From Lichtheimia corymbifera B2541 (Eukaryota > Mucoromycota > Mucoromycetes > Mucorales > Lichtheimiaceae): 64,000 bases of DNA. How positions within the stretch are numbered: the first letter of the stretch is position 1; every line of letters begins with the position of its first letter. Below the pieces are notes generated by a model. It did no database searches, was not told where the DNA came from, and saw nothing but the letters and a program-made list of their open reading frames with translations. The stretch covers positions 179,906-243,905 of the forward strand of contig JNEU01000565.1 of assembly GCA_000697475.1 (NCBI GenBank). Reading direction: 5' to 3'. The position numbers and the translations under genes are program-made. Below are positions 48,506 to 60,720 of this stretch, piece after piece.

Positions 48506-49648
48506 ATGGCAAACCCAAGTGTTCCACGAGCAGAATGGCCCTTTATTGAAGTTCTTTCGGACGATCAGTCACGCGATCTAGAAACGATCAACGTATACGC
48601 TGCTGTGGTCGAGCCCCAACAAACGAAAACGGTTCTAGGGTACGTTTATGCACTTTCTCATTACGACCATCGCCCACTGACACACTCCATTTTAGCTTTG
48701 TGAACAAACAGCTACCCGCTTTACAAAAGCTTGAACACTGTAAACGAGTGCGTCGAACAACATTGGCTGATTCAAGCAAGTACTCGTTTCCTTTTCTCTT
48801 TTTCTTTTTGTGTCACGTGCATGCACATTGGCTAATAGTAGGTTGATGATATATAGAAATCGAATTGACGCTGTTGCTATGCGAGGAACAAGCATTGTCG
48901 ATGGAGGATCTTTTGAAGCGTATTGATGAGCATGGATTCAGCAGTGTGATACATCCCAAAGTGGTACCGGTACCCAAGCATGCACCTCTTAATCGAACCC
49001 AATTTGAAGCGTGGAAGCAAGTATGGCCGCTCACTTACCGAGAAGATACACGTCAAGATCCAAAGTTTACATCCGATGACATTAAGGTTATACAGCAACA
49101 CATGAGAGATATCCTGCAGGCTGACGATGTGATGAGAGCACGGATTGTGGACCCTGTAAAGAAGCGGATCATTGCAGAGGCACAGGATACCCGACAAGCA
49201 TCCTCTCATCCTTTGCATCATGCGGTCATGAATTGTGTGGGTGCTGTGGCGAATGCCGAGAAAATAGCTGCAACGGATTCATCATCTTCATTGGGTCGAC
49301 CCAAGCGTAAAGCATCTCAAGCTGCCGAGGAGGAATCCAACTCGGTTTATCTTTGTACTGGATACGATATATACCTTACTCATGAACCCTGTGCCATGTA
49401 AGTAAGATGATACATTCTTATTCTTATCTCTCCTCCTACTCACACCTTTCCTTCTTAGGTGCGCTATGGCTTTAGTCCATTCAAGGATCGGACGTGTCTT
49501 TTATTGTCGTCCCACAAAGACGGGGTGCCTTGGCACTTTATACAAAATTCATTGTTACCCAAGTCTCAACCATCATTATCGCGTCTTTAAGCATGTGCTT
49601 TTCGATGAAACCATGGAGACCCAGCAGCAGGTCCTGCTCGATGCATAA
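48506..49648 (+). CDS. TAD3: tRNA-specific adenosine deaminase subunit Tad3 (ADAT3)
   Basis: Structural partner of Tad2 in A-to-I editing of tRNA position 34. Four exons (48506-48639, 48696-48775, 48857-49397, 49459-49648) give 314 residues. The deaminase fold at the C-terminus has HPLHHAVM, where Val replaces the catalytic Glu found in Tad2. The zinc-binding PCAMCAMALVHSR follows, formed by splicing exons 3 and 4. YLCTGYDIYLTHEPC precedes it, as in yeast Tad3. The N-terminal RNA-binding part includes KLEHCKRVRR. The intron between exons 2 and 3 works only with a GC donor (GCAAGT at 48776); no GT donor restores the frame into IELTLLLCEE. The Val substitution is normal for this subunit and not a sign of decay. 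Confidence 0.9.
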
Positions 49649-50374
49649 TCGACTATTCAACTGATATCACATTTATCATCCTCGACATCATTCTACAGCA
49701 CCAACAAGTGATAAGGAAGATCTTGCATAATATTTAGTGGGTCCCCATCCTCTTTAAATAGATCACATTCATGCATCATCCCAACCCCCTTTCAACAAAC
49801 TCCTCCCTTCCCCGACACATTCACATGTAGTAATAGATAACGCTCGTCCGTCCCCATCATTGTCACAGCTATCTCACTAAAAAGTTCACTTTTTAAGTTA
49901 TCAAGGGGGGCAAAGAAAAGTATATGAATTGGCTGATGCTGCTTATGCTGCAGTAATGTATGTACCATGCATCGGTTGTAAAAGCAACCCAACATTGATA
50001 TGAAATTGTTATCGAACCTAAAGTTTCTCCGAGAGATCTATAAATTCGGATCATCCACGACATCGGCATTGCAGATCCGCTGGTGTGGATGCAACGTGGA
50101 TGTTTCCCTTTATAGGTCTCATGATCCCTCCCTACACTAGATTGACAGGAAGTGATGTCGTGCATTATTTAGGTTTAATAGACCTTGTGTTTAGCGTAGA
50201 TCATGTTTAAAAAAATGATAAAGATTGGTAGGTAGGGATGGCTCTAATGCAAGTCATTGTTTTTCATACTGCGTTTTGTGCCCACAAAGGAAATTCTCCT
50301 TACTTATATAAAGAGCAATCGTCATTCACCACAACAAAGACAATTGCAGATCCCTTTTTTTCTATATTCTTCCT
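49649..50374. other. Intergenic region between TAD3 and the FUSC/ALMT-like gene
   Basis: About 725 bases without a supported gene. Confidence 0.4.
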
Positions 50375-52287
50375 ATGGCAACAACAAACCATTATCCCCA
50401 AAACCGTGGATCTACAGACATTTCAGGGGTACGGTTATCATCACCGCCCACCAACATTCATCCTCCGCCTCACGATCGATATTATAATAATGAAGACCAA
50501 CAACAACAAGTCGAGAAAGAGAACGTTGACCAAAACAAAAATAACAAAGGTACCTGTCCCCAACATGATGATGCATTGCAGATCACTGATTTTCTGTGCA
50601 ACCTACAACAGCAGCATTGATAAAGCAAAAGATGCATTCATTATGCAACTGGATACAGCATCAACTAGCATGCAACGACAACCGATATGCGTTTCAGATG
50701 GGAGTGGCTTACATCGTTGCCACTCTTTTTGTGGTAGTTCCAGCGATCTCTCAAGTGGCGCCCAATTCCTTTTGGATAGGTAAGGACCCTCAATAACATG
50801 ATGACCACATTTGACTCATGTGGATGATTCCCTCCGCCCCATGATTATGTAGGTGTCTCGGTTGTCACCGTTTTGGATAATACAGTGGGAGGATTCCTTA
50901 GTCTAAGCATCCAACGCATGATCGGCACCGTGATTGGCGGGGGGTTATCCATCATTGTCATGACGATCTCCCGGGCGATTTATCCAGAATGGGAAATCAG
51001 TGCCACTGTGCTCTTGTGTGCATTGATGTTTTGTCAAGTCTTTATCATTGCAAGAATCAAATTAAGACCCAACATGAATTATGCGGGTGGCATTGTAAGA
51101 GAGCGATTGCATCTTTATACATAGAGAGTTGGCAACTGATAACAGGAGGATTTGTAGGGATTGTTGACGACGGTTGTCATTCTTCTTTCAGGATACCACG
51201 ATCTCACCCATGATAAACTCTCTGCAAGTGCAGAGCTGGCATTTTGGAGAGGACTTGACCTGGTGATCGGTATTGTCATTGCCATGTTAGTACTGGTACA
51301 ACAATGATGATGGTTGATATGCGTATGATCTGACAAGGGTTGATGAATGCTTGTAGGTTGGCGTCATTATGCATCTTTCCACTCAAAGCAAGATACACCA
51401 TGAGGAAAAATCTGGGCGAATCGCTTGAGGAAGCAGCTGACTTGTTTGAAAGGGTCACTGTGTATTGCTTGGATTTAACAAAGAATGACAACCATCATCT
51501 GACGGAAACGCTCAAACCACCACCACCCCTTGCGAAAAAAGATACCACCGTTTCAATCGACATGCCATTTCCACGACCACCACTCCCATCACAACAAATC
51601 AACTATGATATGGAAATCTGGAATCATGAACTTTTCAATGATTTATGCGACAAGGCATTCAAGGTGCTCACTCGGTTGCAAACAGAAGCGACTCGTTTAC
51701 GCAGTGTATCCAAAGAATATTATCTCCAAGTGCCTTTCCACTTGTTATTTGGTCGAGGACGAGAACGATGTCGTCGTGTGTTGAGGCGTACAAAGCAATA
51801 CAGTGAATCCATTGATGCCATGAAACGTATTGTGTGGTCATTGGTCTCCTTCAGGTTGCTATTGCCGCTCTTGAAGCTCGATAACAATCAAGCTGTACAC
51901 GAACGCATGGTGCCTACAAAAGCAACCTTACAAAACTTTGAGGACAGCTTATGGGTGATGCGACGGCTTGGTGAGATGCTCAAAGATACCAGACGCAAGC
52001 TGAGCGAAGAATCCGAGTGGTCGATGATCCAGTGCCGAGTCGAAAATGGCACTATCCAAATCCAAAGAGAACTTTTACAAACGATTGAGATGAGCAAAAG
52101 CTCCCACTCAGTGGATGGGCTCAAATTATTATCGTATTATGGCTTCCTAGTACGGTGCGCTACTATTTGGCAAGGTCTTGAGCGAGTAGTACAGGAATTA
52201 GGACCTCAACATCGACCCTTATCCACTGCTCCCAGTAGCGTTTCATTTCCATCCTCATCAGGTGATACCCTTCATGCCCAAGAGTAG
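50375..52287 (+). CDS. ALMT/FUSC-like membrane protein
   Basis: Five exons (50375-50549, 50612-50779, 50853-51094, 51158-51285, 51357-52287) give 547 residues. After a disordered N/Q-rich start come about five to six membrane spans in the first 250 residues, including AYIVATLFVVVPAI, SIIVMTI and VIGIVIAMLASLCIFPL. A long cytosolic helical domain of about 290 residues follows. The arrangement, with the RMIGTVIGGGL and PNMNYAGG blocks, resembles the aluminium-activated malate transporter and fusaric-acid-resistance (FUSC) superfamily, whose fungal members include Brefeldin-A-sensitivity-type proteins. An organic-anion transport role is inferred only. Exon 1 to exon 2 is the least certain join, but it keeps the frame with GTACCT and ACAACAG signals. 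The fourth intron uses donor GTTAGT. Confidence 0.75.
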
Positions 52288-52487
52288 ATTTATATATATA
52301 TATATAACATCATATCAATGTACAATAAAAAAAGCATTCATTTTATGATGGGAGATCCCCGAATTTTTGACAGGTTGTCTGTGTGTCTGTGTGTGGCTTT
52401 GGATGGGGGAAAGGGGGGAAGGGGGTGGTTGGTAAAACCCAGCTTGCTTGTCAACTTTCTACATACACACTACACTACACACACTCC

Positions 52488-52961
52488 ATGCTTCGATTAC
52501 CAGCCATTCGCCGTGCTTCGGTTGCCATTGCACGACGCACCTATGCTTCAAAGACCAAGACTCCAAAGCCCAAGGTCAGCAATGTCAACACAAAGGCTCG
52601 TGTGCCCGTCAAAGAAATGACCCTGGACGACGGCAGCATTTTCGTTGTACGCGAATCACCAGTGGCTCCCAAAGTGCAAGCAACGGCTCCTCCTCTTCGT
52701 CAACCTTATGAGAAAAAGTACAATCTCTCCGATGCTCAAATTGCTGAAATGCGTCAGTTACGGCAACAGGATCCCAGCACCTGGACACGGAAAAAGTTGG
52801 CTGACAAGTTTGGTTGTTCCGAACTCTTTGTCAGCATAGCAGCTCCCACTGCAAAACGTGCCGCTCAACAACAATCAGAAGCAGCAGCAGCAACAACCGA
52901 GGAAGGTTATCGACGTCAATTGATCAAGAAAAACAGAGAGAGAAGACGAGAACTTTGGTAG
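52488..52961 (+). CDS. MRPL20: Mitochondrial large-subunit ribosomal protein MRP-L20 (mL58)
   Basis: A single exon of 157 residues. The N-terminus MLRLPAIRRASVAIARRTYAS is a clear mitochondrial presequence. The core has the family wording KYNLSDAQIAEMRQLRQQDP, then TWTRKKLADKFGCSELFVSI, and a basic C-terminal helix ending RRRELW. This matches fungal MRP-L20, a protein of the mitochondrial 54S subunit. The ATG at 52488 is chosen because it opens the presequence; the frame is open upstream to an ATG at 52383, but that stretch is G-rich and leader-like. It is convergent with RCE1. Confidence 0.9.
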   Translation: MLRLPAIRRASVAIARRTYASKTKTPKPKVSNVNTKARVPVKEMTLDDGSIFVVRESPVAPKVQATAPPLRQPYEKKYNLSDAQIAEMRQLRQQDPSTWTRKKLADKFGCSELFVSIAAPTAKRAAQQQSEAAAATTEEGYRRQLIKKNRERRRELW

Positions 52962-53141
52962 AAAACAGCAACATCAATAAACATTTACAACATCCATTTT
53001 TATTTCCAGTAAAACGATTGGGAAGGCTCTGTCAAAGGATATAATAGCCCGATAAAGAGAATGACGCCCGCAACATAACAACACCAGATGACTAGGAGTG
53101 GATTGGGATCAGGTTAGAGTTAAGGGTGATGGTGGATTGAA

Positions 53142-54109
53142 TCAAATAAACTTGCCTTTGCGTTCCAAGGGTCTCTTTTCATTGATTTCACTCACATCCG
53201 GGAATCCCATCACGTTGCAAAACGAGTGACATAAAATGGGTGGCCATATACTTGCTGTTCGCAGGAATACAAAGCTAGCATACCATCCGAATATCGTCGT
53301 ATAGCAAAATTGAAACGTCGAGGAAAATATAGCAATCTTCAATGCTTCACTCGTGGCTCCCAAGCGATGATAGTTTTCGTAAGCGTGATGGAGATGAGCT
53401 ATATGTAGCTATGGGATGAGAAATAAACCATCGAGGCATCCTTGCTGCCACTTACCAAGACCAAAATACATTGGAGATACAAAGATAAGGTATGAGATAG
53501 AATGGCCAGCTTCATATAAAAGTGCAATCATACATGCTCGAAAGACCCATTCTTCAGTAGCTGGTGCCTGATCTTCCATCGTCAATTCATATGTATTGGT
53601 GTGGAATGGTAGCAAAAGTAACTCACCACGACATAATTACGTTGTCCAACCCAGGAACAGATCACATCCTTGACATCATATTGAAAACTAAAGTTGCGCT
53701 GGAATGGTAACTGCTGCTCAAAATAAAGCTGTGTCAATGGCCCAAGAAAGAGCACTGCTGTGAGGACGACAGGTCCAAAAAGTCCAATCATGTCAAGCAC
53801 CGACCCACGAGGCAATGCTATTCCTAGCAGTTGGATCAAATGATGCTATCGTATTAGTCGTACCCCGTGTTCTGTATAGCTCTTTTATCCTCGTACCTGG
53901 GATGGGACAACAGCCCAAACGACCACCCAGGAAGCCAGACTTGCTGCCATGACCGATTGGATCCTCTTGCGAATGACAGTAGGGTGATCTCGAGTGAGTT
54001 TCTTGTCCTGGCTTTGTCGGAATAGGTAGAACCCAACAACATAGAGAAATGCAAGAACGATGCAACACCCATTGGCCGTCGTCGTCTTGAGGACACTTTG
54101 CCCTTCCAT
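53142..54109 (-). CDS. RCE1: CAAX prenyl protease 2 (Rce1)
   Basis: ER-membrane protease that removes the last three residues of prenylated CAAX proteins such as Ras. Four exons (53897-54109, 53627-53845, 53456-53567, 53142-53398) give 266 residues. Catalytic landmarks are RNYVVAPATEEWVFRA, formed by splicing, with the paired glutamates; then FGLAHLHHAYE with conserved His; and HSFCNVMGFP near the C-terminus. Several hydrophobic spans surround them, as expected for the CPBP/Rce1 fold. The start is the ATG before the first membrane span. It lies tandem with the Pumilio gene and convergent with MRP-L20. Confidence 0.93.
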
Positions 54110-54404
54110 ATTAATGTTCGTTCCTGCTGTCTAGCTTAGCAGCCGTTGCCAGGCTACTCACATTCAGGAAATTCCACTTGAACCCCGATCCTCCTTCGCA
54201 CACCACGACCTTCATTTGTGATATTATAATAGAACGTCTTTTTTAATAAAGCTACATCCAATTTCAGGAGAAAATGATAACAACAACAACAACAACAAGT
54301 AGAAAGAAGCATTAATAAACCTAAAGTGGTAACCTGTACGCTTGAAATAAAACATACAGTGGGAAGAAGAAGGAATACAACATGATGGAAAGAAGAAATA
54401 CAAG

Positions 54405-57160
54405 TCAGTGGTAGTGGTGGTGGTGGTATGGATAACGAGAAGCGCCATTGCCTAGTATTGGCAACCCGAAAACCAGCGAATTGCCATAGCCATTACTTTG
54501 ATGATTGTACACGGAGGAGGAGGTTGCCCCAGGATGGTTGTTGGTAGTAGTAGTACTAGCAGCTTTATAACGAAGCGATCCAAGGCTCTGATGTTGACGC
54601 ATACTAGTACCATGTCGTCCTGCTGATTGTTCACGTTGGATCTTGCTACTAATACGTTTGCCGTAAGGAGTGCTTCGAATGGATGGGAGGAGTGGGCGAA
54701 TAAGTTCAATGAGCTATGATATGCCATCATCAGTATGTATTGCTTGAAAGGGTTATCCCACTTTTAGCTTACATGCGAACGTTGATCCTCATCGGCATAT
54801 TCAAGACATGTTTGTACAACGTAATTAGCAAATGAATCTCGAAGTAGTTTTTCAATGCTGGATTCGTTCATCAACTCGGCAACCAGTAGCCGACGCGTCT
54901 CAGGTTCGGCCACACGGATACATTTTTCAATAACATTGGAGCTGAATTTCTGGACACTCAAATCACACACATGCTCGAGGAAACAGCGCACAAGCGTATC
55001 GGTGTAGGTAATATCACCTAGATCCAGAACGTATTGAACAACATAATTCCCAAATGGATCTTGAACAAGGGGTAAAGCATTCCATGTGATGACCTTGACA
55101 AGTTGATCCTATGTACACGTCGTCCATTGTTAGTGAGGAAGTTCCACTTTTTCTTCTCGTTGTTATGTATTTATTACCTTTTGTGCCTCGGATGCATAAT
55201 CAATGCAACGTTGCAATACGCAACAACCATGACGATGAGTTCCCACTTGGATACAATGTTCACTCACTGCATCGTACACGAATTGTTTGTGCTCCACAGA
55301 TAAACGATGAAGGCATTTTTGAATCACGTGATTGCCATTCAAATCCTTGATCAAGGTAACCACGTTGGGATGGAGTGCTGCAATGATTGTATAGATTTGA
55401 TGAGGTGTTGATATAAACTCAATCAAGCGCTGTACTGCACGTGTGCCATGCATGTTGAGTGAAATCCTAAGAATATCCGGTGCCACCGTATCCACCAAGA
55501 CATTGCGTTGATTATCATCACAATGCTCAATCAGCTTTTGACAAAGGTAATTGCCAAAAGGTTCGGTCATCAGCTCCACAAAGTAAGGCTGGACTTCATC
55601 AAGGATCATTTGCAGATGCTGCTCATCATCAGGTTCCTCCAATTTCTTTTGTAAAAAGCGACATCCATTTTGGTCTTTGCATAACTCATAGAGTTGGCCC
55701 CGAAAATCATCCAATGTGGCACCAGCAAATCGTGCTGAATCGTCCGTTGATGATGATAAAGATGTGATGGGGCTACTCGTACGTCGACCGAGCATGGTAG
55801 GTGGTGGTGGTGGTCGCATCATCATACTTGTGTTGTTGGGTTGTTTTGGTGTAGTGCTTGTCGTATGGGTGGCAAGGCTTTGTAGCATGGAATAAGGATA
55901 AGCAGCGTATACTGATGTATGATCAGTAGCCGTATCCAAGGATGATGGTGTTGTACGATGAGCATATGGGCATCGCTCCTGTAACATACAAAAGCCATAT
56001 TGATGATACTGTGGACAGGGTAGTAGTGTCAGATCATGATCGGCATGATAGGGTCGTAAAGCCGTGCCATGAAGATCCGAATAAGAATGCGAGGTAGCCA
56101 GCCTGCTGGTGCTGGTGCCGTTTTTGGATTTCATATTTGTCGGTAAGCAGTTGGATTTGCCATTCCCCGCTTCTGGCCATCCGTACGAAAAGCGTCTTGG
56201 TGATCCATAAAAAGCAGCTTGAGCACGTGCATTCGTAGGGAGATAAGAATCCTCCTCTGTGGATGATGGGCTGAATGATGATGATGTAGATGCATTCTCC
56301 AAATATTGCGCCCACGACTTGCTTCTGAGAGAATCAACACTTCTATTTTGACGACAAGAATTACGCCGAACCGATGATGTAAAATCAAGACAAGGTGACG
56401 TTGAAAACTATATAGCTCATGATTATTAGTATACCCTATTGCACGGAACAAAAGGATAGTCATACCAATCCAGTACTAGAATGATACTTGTCAGTGGATC
56501 CTGCATAGCGTGAGGAAAGATATGGATCAACGAGTGGCAAAGTTTGAGGAGGTGGTGGAGGAGGAGGAGTAAAAGGGTGGTGATGCATGTCTATGATTGA
56601 TGTAAGATTAAGGTTTGCACAGTCAGTTCCCAATCCGGTTGGCGTGTGTGCGTGTGTACGAATAAATGTTACCTAGTTGGCGTGGATCAGCGTCAAAGAG
56701 GAGGTGGTGGTTTCTAGAGAGGAGATTGGAAGGCGTAGGAGTATCCAACATGGCCCTGTTATTGGTGGGTATTTTGTTGTGTTGCATTGATCCGACATCC
56801 ACACTCATAGAACGATGGCTTCCATTACCACCCTGCTTGATTGAATCCTGTGGGCATGAATTCCTATCATAAATGACGACATTGAGCATGGATGTTGCTT
56901 ATGTGGAAATAGTAGCAGTTGTATTTATACCTGCGATCCTCCACCTTCAACTTTTCAAACACTGAACACAAGCCAGATTCTTCAAAGTTATCATTCGAAT
57001 TGCGTCGTGATTGGGACGTTGATGAAGAAGATGTGGTACAATTATCAATGGATGGTGGTGGACGGTATAATGGAGATGATATATCATAAAGAGGATGTAT
57101 GCCCGCTGAATAGCTCATGTCGACAAGCGAGCTCCTTGGTGGATGCTGTTGCTTTTCCAT
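54405..57160 (-). CDS. Pumilio-family RNA-binding protein with an N-terminal CCCH zinc finger
   Basis: Post-transcriptional repressor binding 3' UTRs. Six exons (56931-57160, 56673-56863, 56466-56590, 55178-56407, 54773-55108, 54405-54713) give 806 residues. The N-terminal 300 residues are disordered. A single CCCH finger, spacing C-x8-C-x5-C-x3-H, lies at CPQYHQYGFCMLQERCPYAH. Eight PUF repeats follow, with recognition triplets read in order R1-R8 as NGCRFLQ, FGNYLCQ, HGTRAVQ, NGNHVIQ, HGCCVLQ, FGNYVVQ, FSSNVIE and FANYVVQ. By the known PUF code, read R8 to R1, this predicts UGUAUAUA (R3 less certain). The C-terminus is N/S/H-rich. A CCCH finger joined to a PUF domain is unusual among the best-known yeast PUFs. 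The gene is head-to-head with the Scd6 gene. Confidence 0.88.
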
Positions 57161-58005
57161 GCGATGTAAAAGAGGAAAAGAGAAGCTGAAAGCAAGGGGG
57201 CAATTGAATGGTACTTTATATGCTTTGGATCGGCAGATGCGTTGGTTGTTGTGATCGTTTGTGAAAAAGAGAGGGAAGAAAAAGGAAAAGCCAAAATGAA
57301 AAAAGAAACAAAGCCTTAATAACCATCATGCAGGGGACAAAAAAATCATCCTTCCCAGTACAGCATCCCTCATTCTTTCATTTACGTTATCTTATGACTG
57401 TGAACTATGGAGTCAGGTACTTTGCAATGAGCAATGGGCTCATGAGGAGCTTTGTGCCAAGACGGTGGAATAAACTGCGACTGATTTTATGCCGCTGGTT
57501 GTTGTACAAGATTGATACATAGCGTAAATGTGCAACTTGCGGCTGTGTTTACATTGATCAAATATGCCACGTATTCATATCGCATGTGATATCCAAGATG
57601 ACTGATGATGTCCTTTTTGACTGACAATGGGCCATTGTTGTTATCCTAGTTAGCTTTGCTTGTGTCACATTCCGCATTGTTGCTGCTGCTAATGCTGCCG
57701 ATTGATTCATGGTTACCCTATCGTGCATAAGGACTACCACCACTACTACCATAATCTTGTTTATTGAACGATAAAGTACAAATCAGGAAGTGGCAAGTAA
57801 AGCCAATGCATAAAAGGGAGGTGGGGTCTGTGCTTTTTAAAAAGAAAGAGGCACCTTGTGTCACAGACCCATTGTTAGGCCTAGGTTGTTCCAATCTCTG
57901 TTCCCTTTTACCCATATTTATCACCCATCCCACTCTCTCTCTCTCTCTCCTTCCTCCTCCACTATTCTCACTCTACCCACTACAACCCTCGGACGCGAGT
58001 AAGCC
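57161..58005. promoter_or_regulatory. Bidirectional region between Pumilio and Scd6 genes
   Basis: About 845 bases between divergent start codons of two mRNA-regulating proteins. A CT-rich leader (57930-57960) precedes SCD6; a GA-rich tract on the plus strand (57265-57310) is the leader side of the Pumilio gene. No intervening gene supported. Confidence 0.45.
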
Positions 58006-59557
58006 ATGAGCGAATTGCGCTACATTGGTTTAAAGATCTCGGTAAGTCCCGACATTGAAAGGTACACGACTCAACAGCTTACCTCTTTTGTCCTTGGTTA
58101 GCTCGTGTCCAAAAGCGACATTCGTTATGTGGGGATTCTACACAGCATTGACCCAACGAATGCCACATTGTCCTTGGAGCAAGGTGTGCTTTTTGCAGTG
58201 AGGGGCTTGCTTGTCCAGTTGCTAACGTAAAAGTCGACTACTGCATAATAGTGGTATCCTATGGCACTGAGGGGAGACGAGGAGATATGTCTCTACCTCC
58301 TTCAGACACTGTATTCAGTCTCATTGTCTTTCGTGGTTCGGATATCAAGGATCTTCAAGTCTTTGAGGCACCAACACACACCAAGGTATTGTTCTTTTTT
58401 TATACCGCGATCGACCAACATTGACCGATCGGGCGTCTATTAGAATAGCTACCATCATCCTCCTCCTCCTCCTCCTCCACAACCGATGATGGTATCAGGA
58501 CAATATGGCTACTACTATTACCCACCGTTGCCATCTTCTTCTTCACATATCCAAGCACCAGCACCAACGCCCTATTTCCACAACAACCCCGAGTATCCAC
58601 AGCAACCACCCTATCCAACGCCAGGTCCTACAATAACACCAACAGTATTCAACTATCCAAGCTACAACTATAATGAACAACTCCACACAACCGATGGTCC
58701 CCAGATGCCAATACCTACGATACACAAACCAGAAATGCCTCCAACACCAACAACTCAAGTACCGCATACAGCTAATACCGAGGTAGGTTACATGTCTATA
58801 TGTGTGTTTGAGAGGGACATTATATTGATGAGGTTCATAAATAGGATGTACAAGAGACAATACCAATGAAGCACGCGCGTAAACCCGATCTCAAGGATGA
58901 GGAAAATGGAGAGTTATCATCGAAGACTGCATACAACAACAGGAGAGAATCATGTGAGGAAATGGCATCGTCTATCGAACAACTCGCCAAGAGTGTGAGC
59001 GAACTTGGGATAGGGAAAGAGCAGCGGCGTTCATTATCCAAAGGCAAGTGTTTTCAATTTCTGCATATTGAATGGATTTTAACGTATGATTTCATAAAAC
59101 AGCAGAGAAGCAACCATCTCGCAGTAGTAGTAGCCGAACAAGACGAAAGAAAAAGACACCAGTGCCTTGCCACGACTTTGATTTTGCGTCATCCAATGCC
59201 AAGTTTGACAAACAAGAGCTACGCCATCTTTTGGAGGAGGAGGATACTCAAAGGGTCGTCCCACAGTTTTATGATAAGAGCAAAAGCTTCTTTGATGACA
59301 TTTCGTGTGAAGCAAAAGAGCAAGCAGACCGCAAAGGAGCAAAGTAAGTCTTTCATTCTTCTACCCGTTCTATGGCAGCTTGGTATATTGATTACTGTTG
59401 CTATTTCAGTTATCGTAAGAATCACTGGCACGAGAAACAACTGAATATGGAAACTTTTGGAGAACCATCCGCCTACAGAGAGGGAGCAAGAGGACGAGGA
59501 CGAGGGATGCATCGTGGAAGAGGAAACGGAAGGAAACAATTACGTAGTATAGCTTAG
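58006..59557 (+). CDS. SCD6: Scd6/LSM14-family P-body protein
   Basis: Translation repressor and decapping activator that binds eIF4G, Dhh1 and Dcp2. Seven exons (58006-58041, 58102-58183, 58252-58385, 58444-58782, 58845-59043, 59103-59343, 59410-59557) give 392 residues. The LSm domain starts at [25 protein letters not shown] sequence over exons 1-2 and includes [20 protein letters not shown] Pro-rich linker with a run of eight prolines follows. The FDF motif is [18 protein letters not shown], followed by the [12 protein letters not shown] (FFD-like) and METFGE (TFG-like) boxes, then an RGG-type tail [15 protein letters not shown]. The fifth intron (59044-59102) needs a GC donor, GCAAGT after AAAG; no GT donor keeps the frame. 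Confidence 0.93.
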
Positions 59558-59589
59558 CAAATATAATATAAACAACTTATTATTTTTAT

Positions 59590-60720
59590 TATGTAATTCA
59601 ACGATTGTGCTACTAATGGCATTCACATATGGTAATGGCGTGAAGTCTTGAAATGAACAGCTTGTTGCACTGCGACGGTCTGCCATATTCAACCAATACG
59701 GAATACCAGATTTGATAGTGACCTTTTGCCCTGAGTCATTCACAAGCCGACTTTGACACCACTATGAGCCGTGGATCCCGCGTGTTGTCGATAGAGATAC
59801 CATCTTTCTCCAAGTCGACGAAAGCAAAAAGTCGTGCATGCAATGATGGAGGACATACTTGGTAGTCCGCCCAGGAACAGAGGATGCATTTAAGTGGAGG
59901 TGCGCCGATATCCGCTATGACAGTAGAATGATATCCTTGATATTGCTGCCTTGAATAACAGGGTATAGCCGAACAAGAGCCTGTCACCTCATCCGTTTCG
60001 TGAGTCCACTTGAACGCGACAATCCCAGAGATGGCATTTTTTACCTTGAGGTACTCCTCAATAGCTTCCTTGCTTCAAATAACTGCTTCTCCATCCCATC
60101 CATAATCTACTGCTGCTGTTTCATGTAAGGCTCGTTAATTAACAGGTGTTGATGTGTGGGTCCAATATCATACATACTAGTAAAACATGTGTCCACCGTT
60201 CTTGCTTTGAGATCCATATCTTGTTGCTGCCAGAGGTACCATCATCCAACATATTCAAGCTAAATACAACGTAAGCTACCAAGACCGGCTTTCGCTTTTC
60301 GTGTCAGCATACCAAAAGTGTCAATGTAAAGGCGTCTTCTTTGTGTGGTAACCATGGAAAGAATACACACGACATTCCCTTGGTTACTGTATAAACGAGA
60401 GAACATCAAACAACGCGTCAACTCTAGTATCACAATGCCCAACTTGGATAATAATGAAATACAGCGATTGAACGTACACGTTGTATTGGATTGGGAGCAT
60501 AAGTTATGGGTAGATTGCACGCGTACGTGTTGCTGAATGGCTGTAACTGGAAAGTGTCGTCATTGACCACCTGTTCACCCAATTGACGCTGTACAATGAA
60601 AGGAATGACAGTTGTTAATGCGTGTAGTTTGCATATGGAGACAAGTTTACCTTGCTTCGTGAAGCCGGAGTGAAGAAGAAGGGGCTCTTTCTCAATTTGT
60701 GCACTCCATCCCAAATCCCG
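59590..60720 (-). pseudogene. Decayed, unrecognised minus-strand coding relic
   Basis: Several minus-strand frames read as pieces of one protein. Near 60700-60430 a frame includes SAQIEKEPLLLHSGFTKQGK. Near 60050-59740 another has NAISGIVAFKWTHE, CILCSWADYQVCPPSLHAR and LFAFVDLEKDG and ends at SACE. Near 59740-59600 a third has SGQKVTIKSGIPYW. They differ in frame and are broken by stops, with no ATG-to-stop path. The composition is that of ordinary protein, not random sequence. I recognise no family; a mobile-element-carried or lineage-specific gene is possible. Confidence 0.4.

Noticed and set aside
48775..48860. Frameshift mutation in TAD3
   Set aside because: A consensus GC donor restores the frame exactly, so the gene is read as intact.
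49200..49235. Loss of catalytic Glu in the deaminase (HAV instead of HAE) as a sign of decay
   Set aside because: Val at this position is normal for the Tad3 subunit; catalysis is done by Tad2.
52383..52487. Upstream in-frame start for MRP-L20
   Set aside because: It would bury the mitochondrial presequence that begins at 52488.
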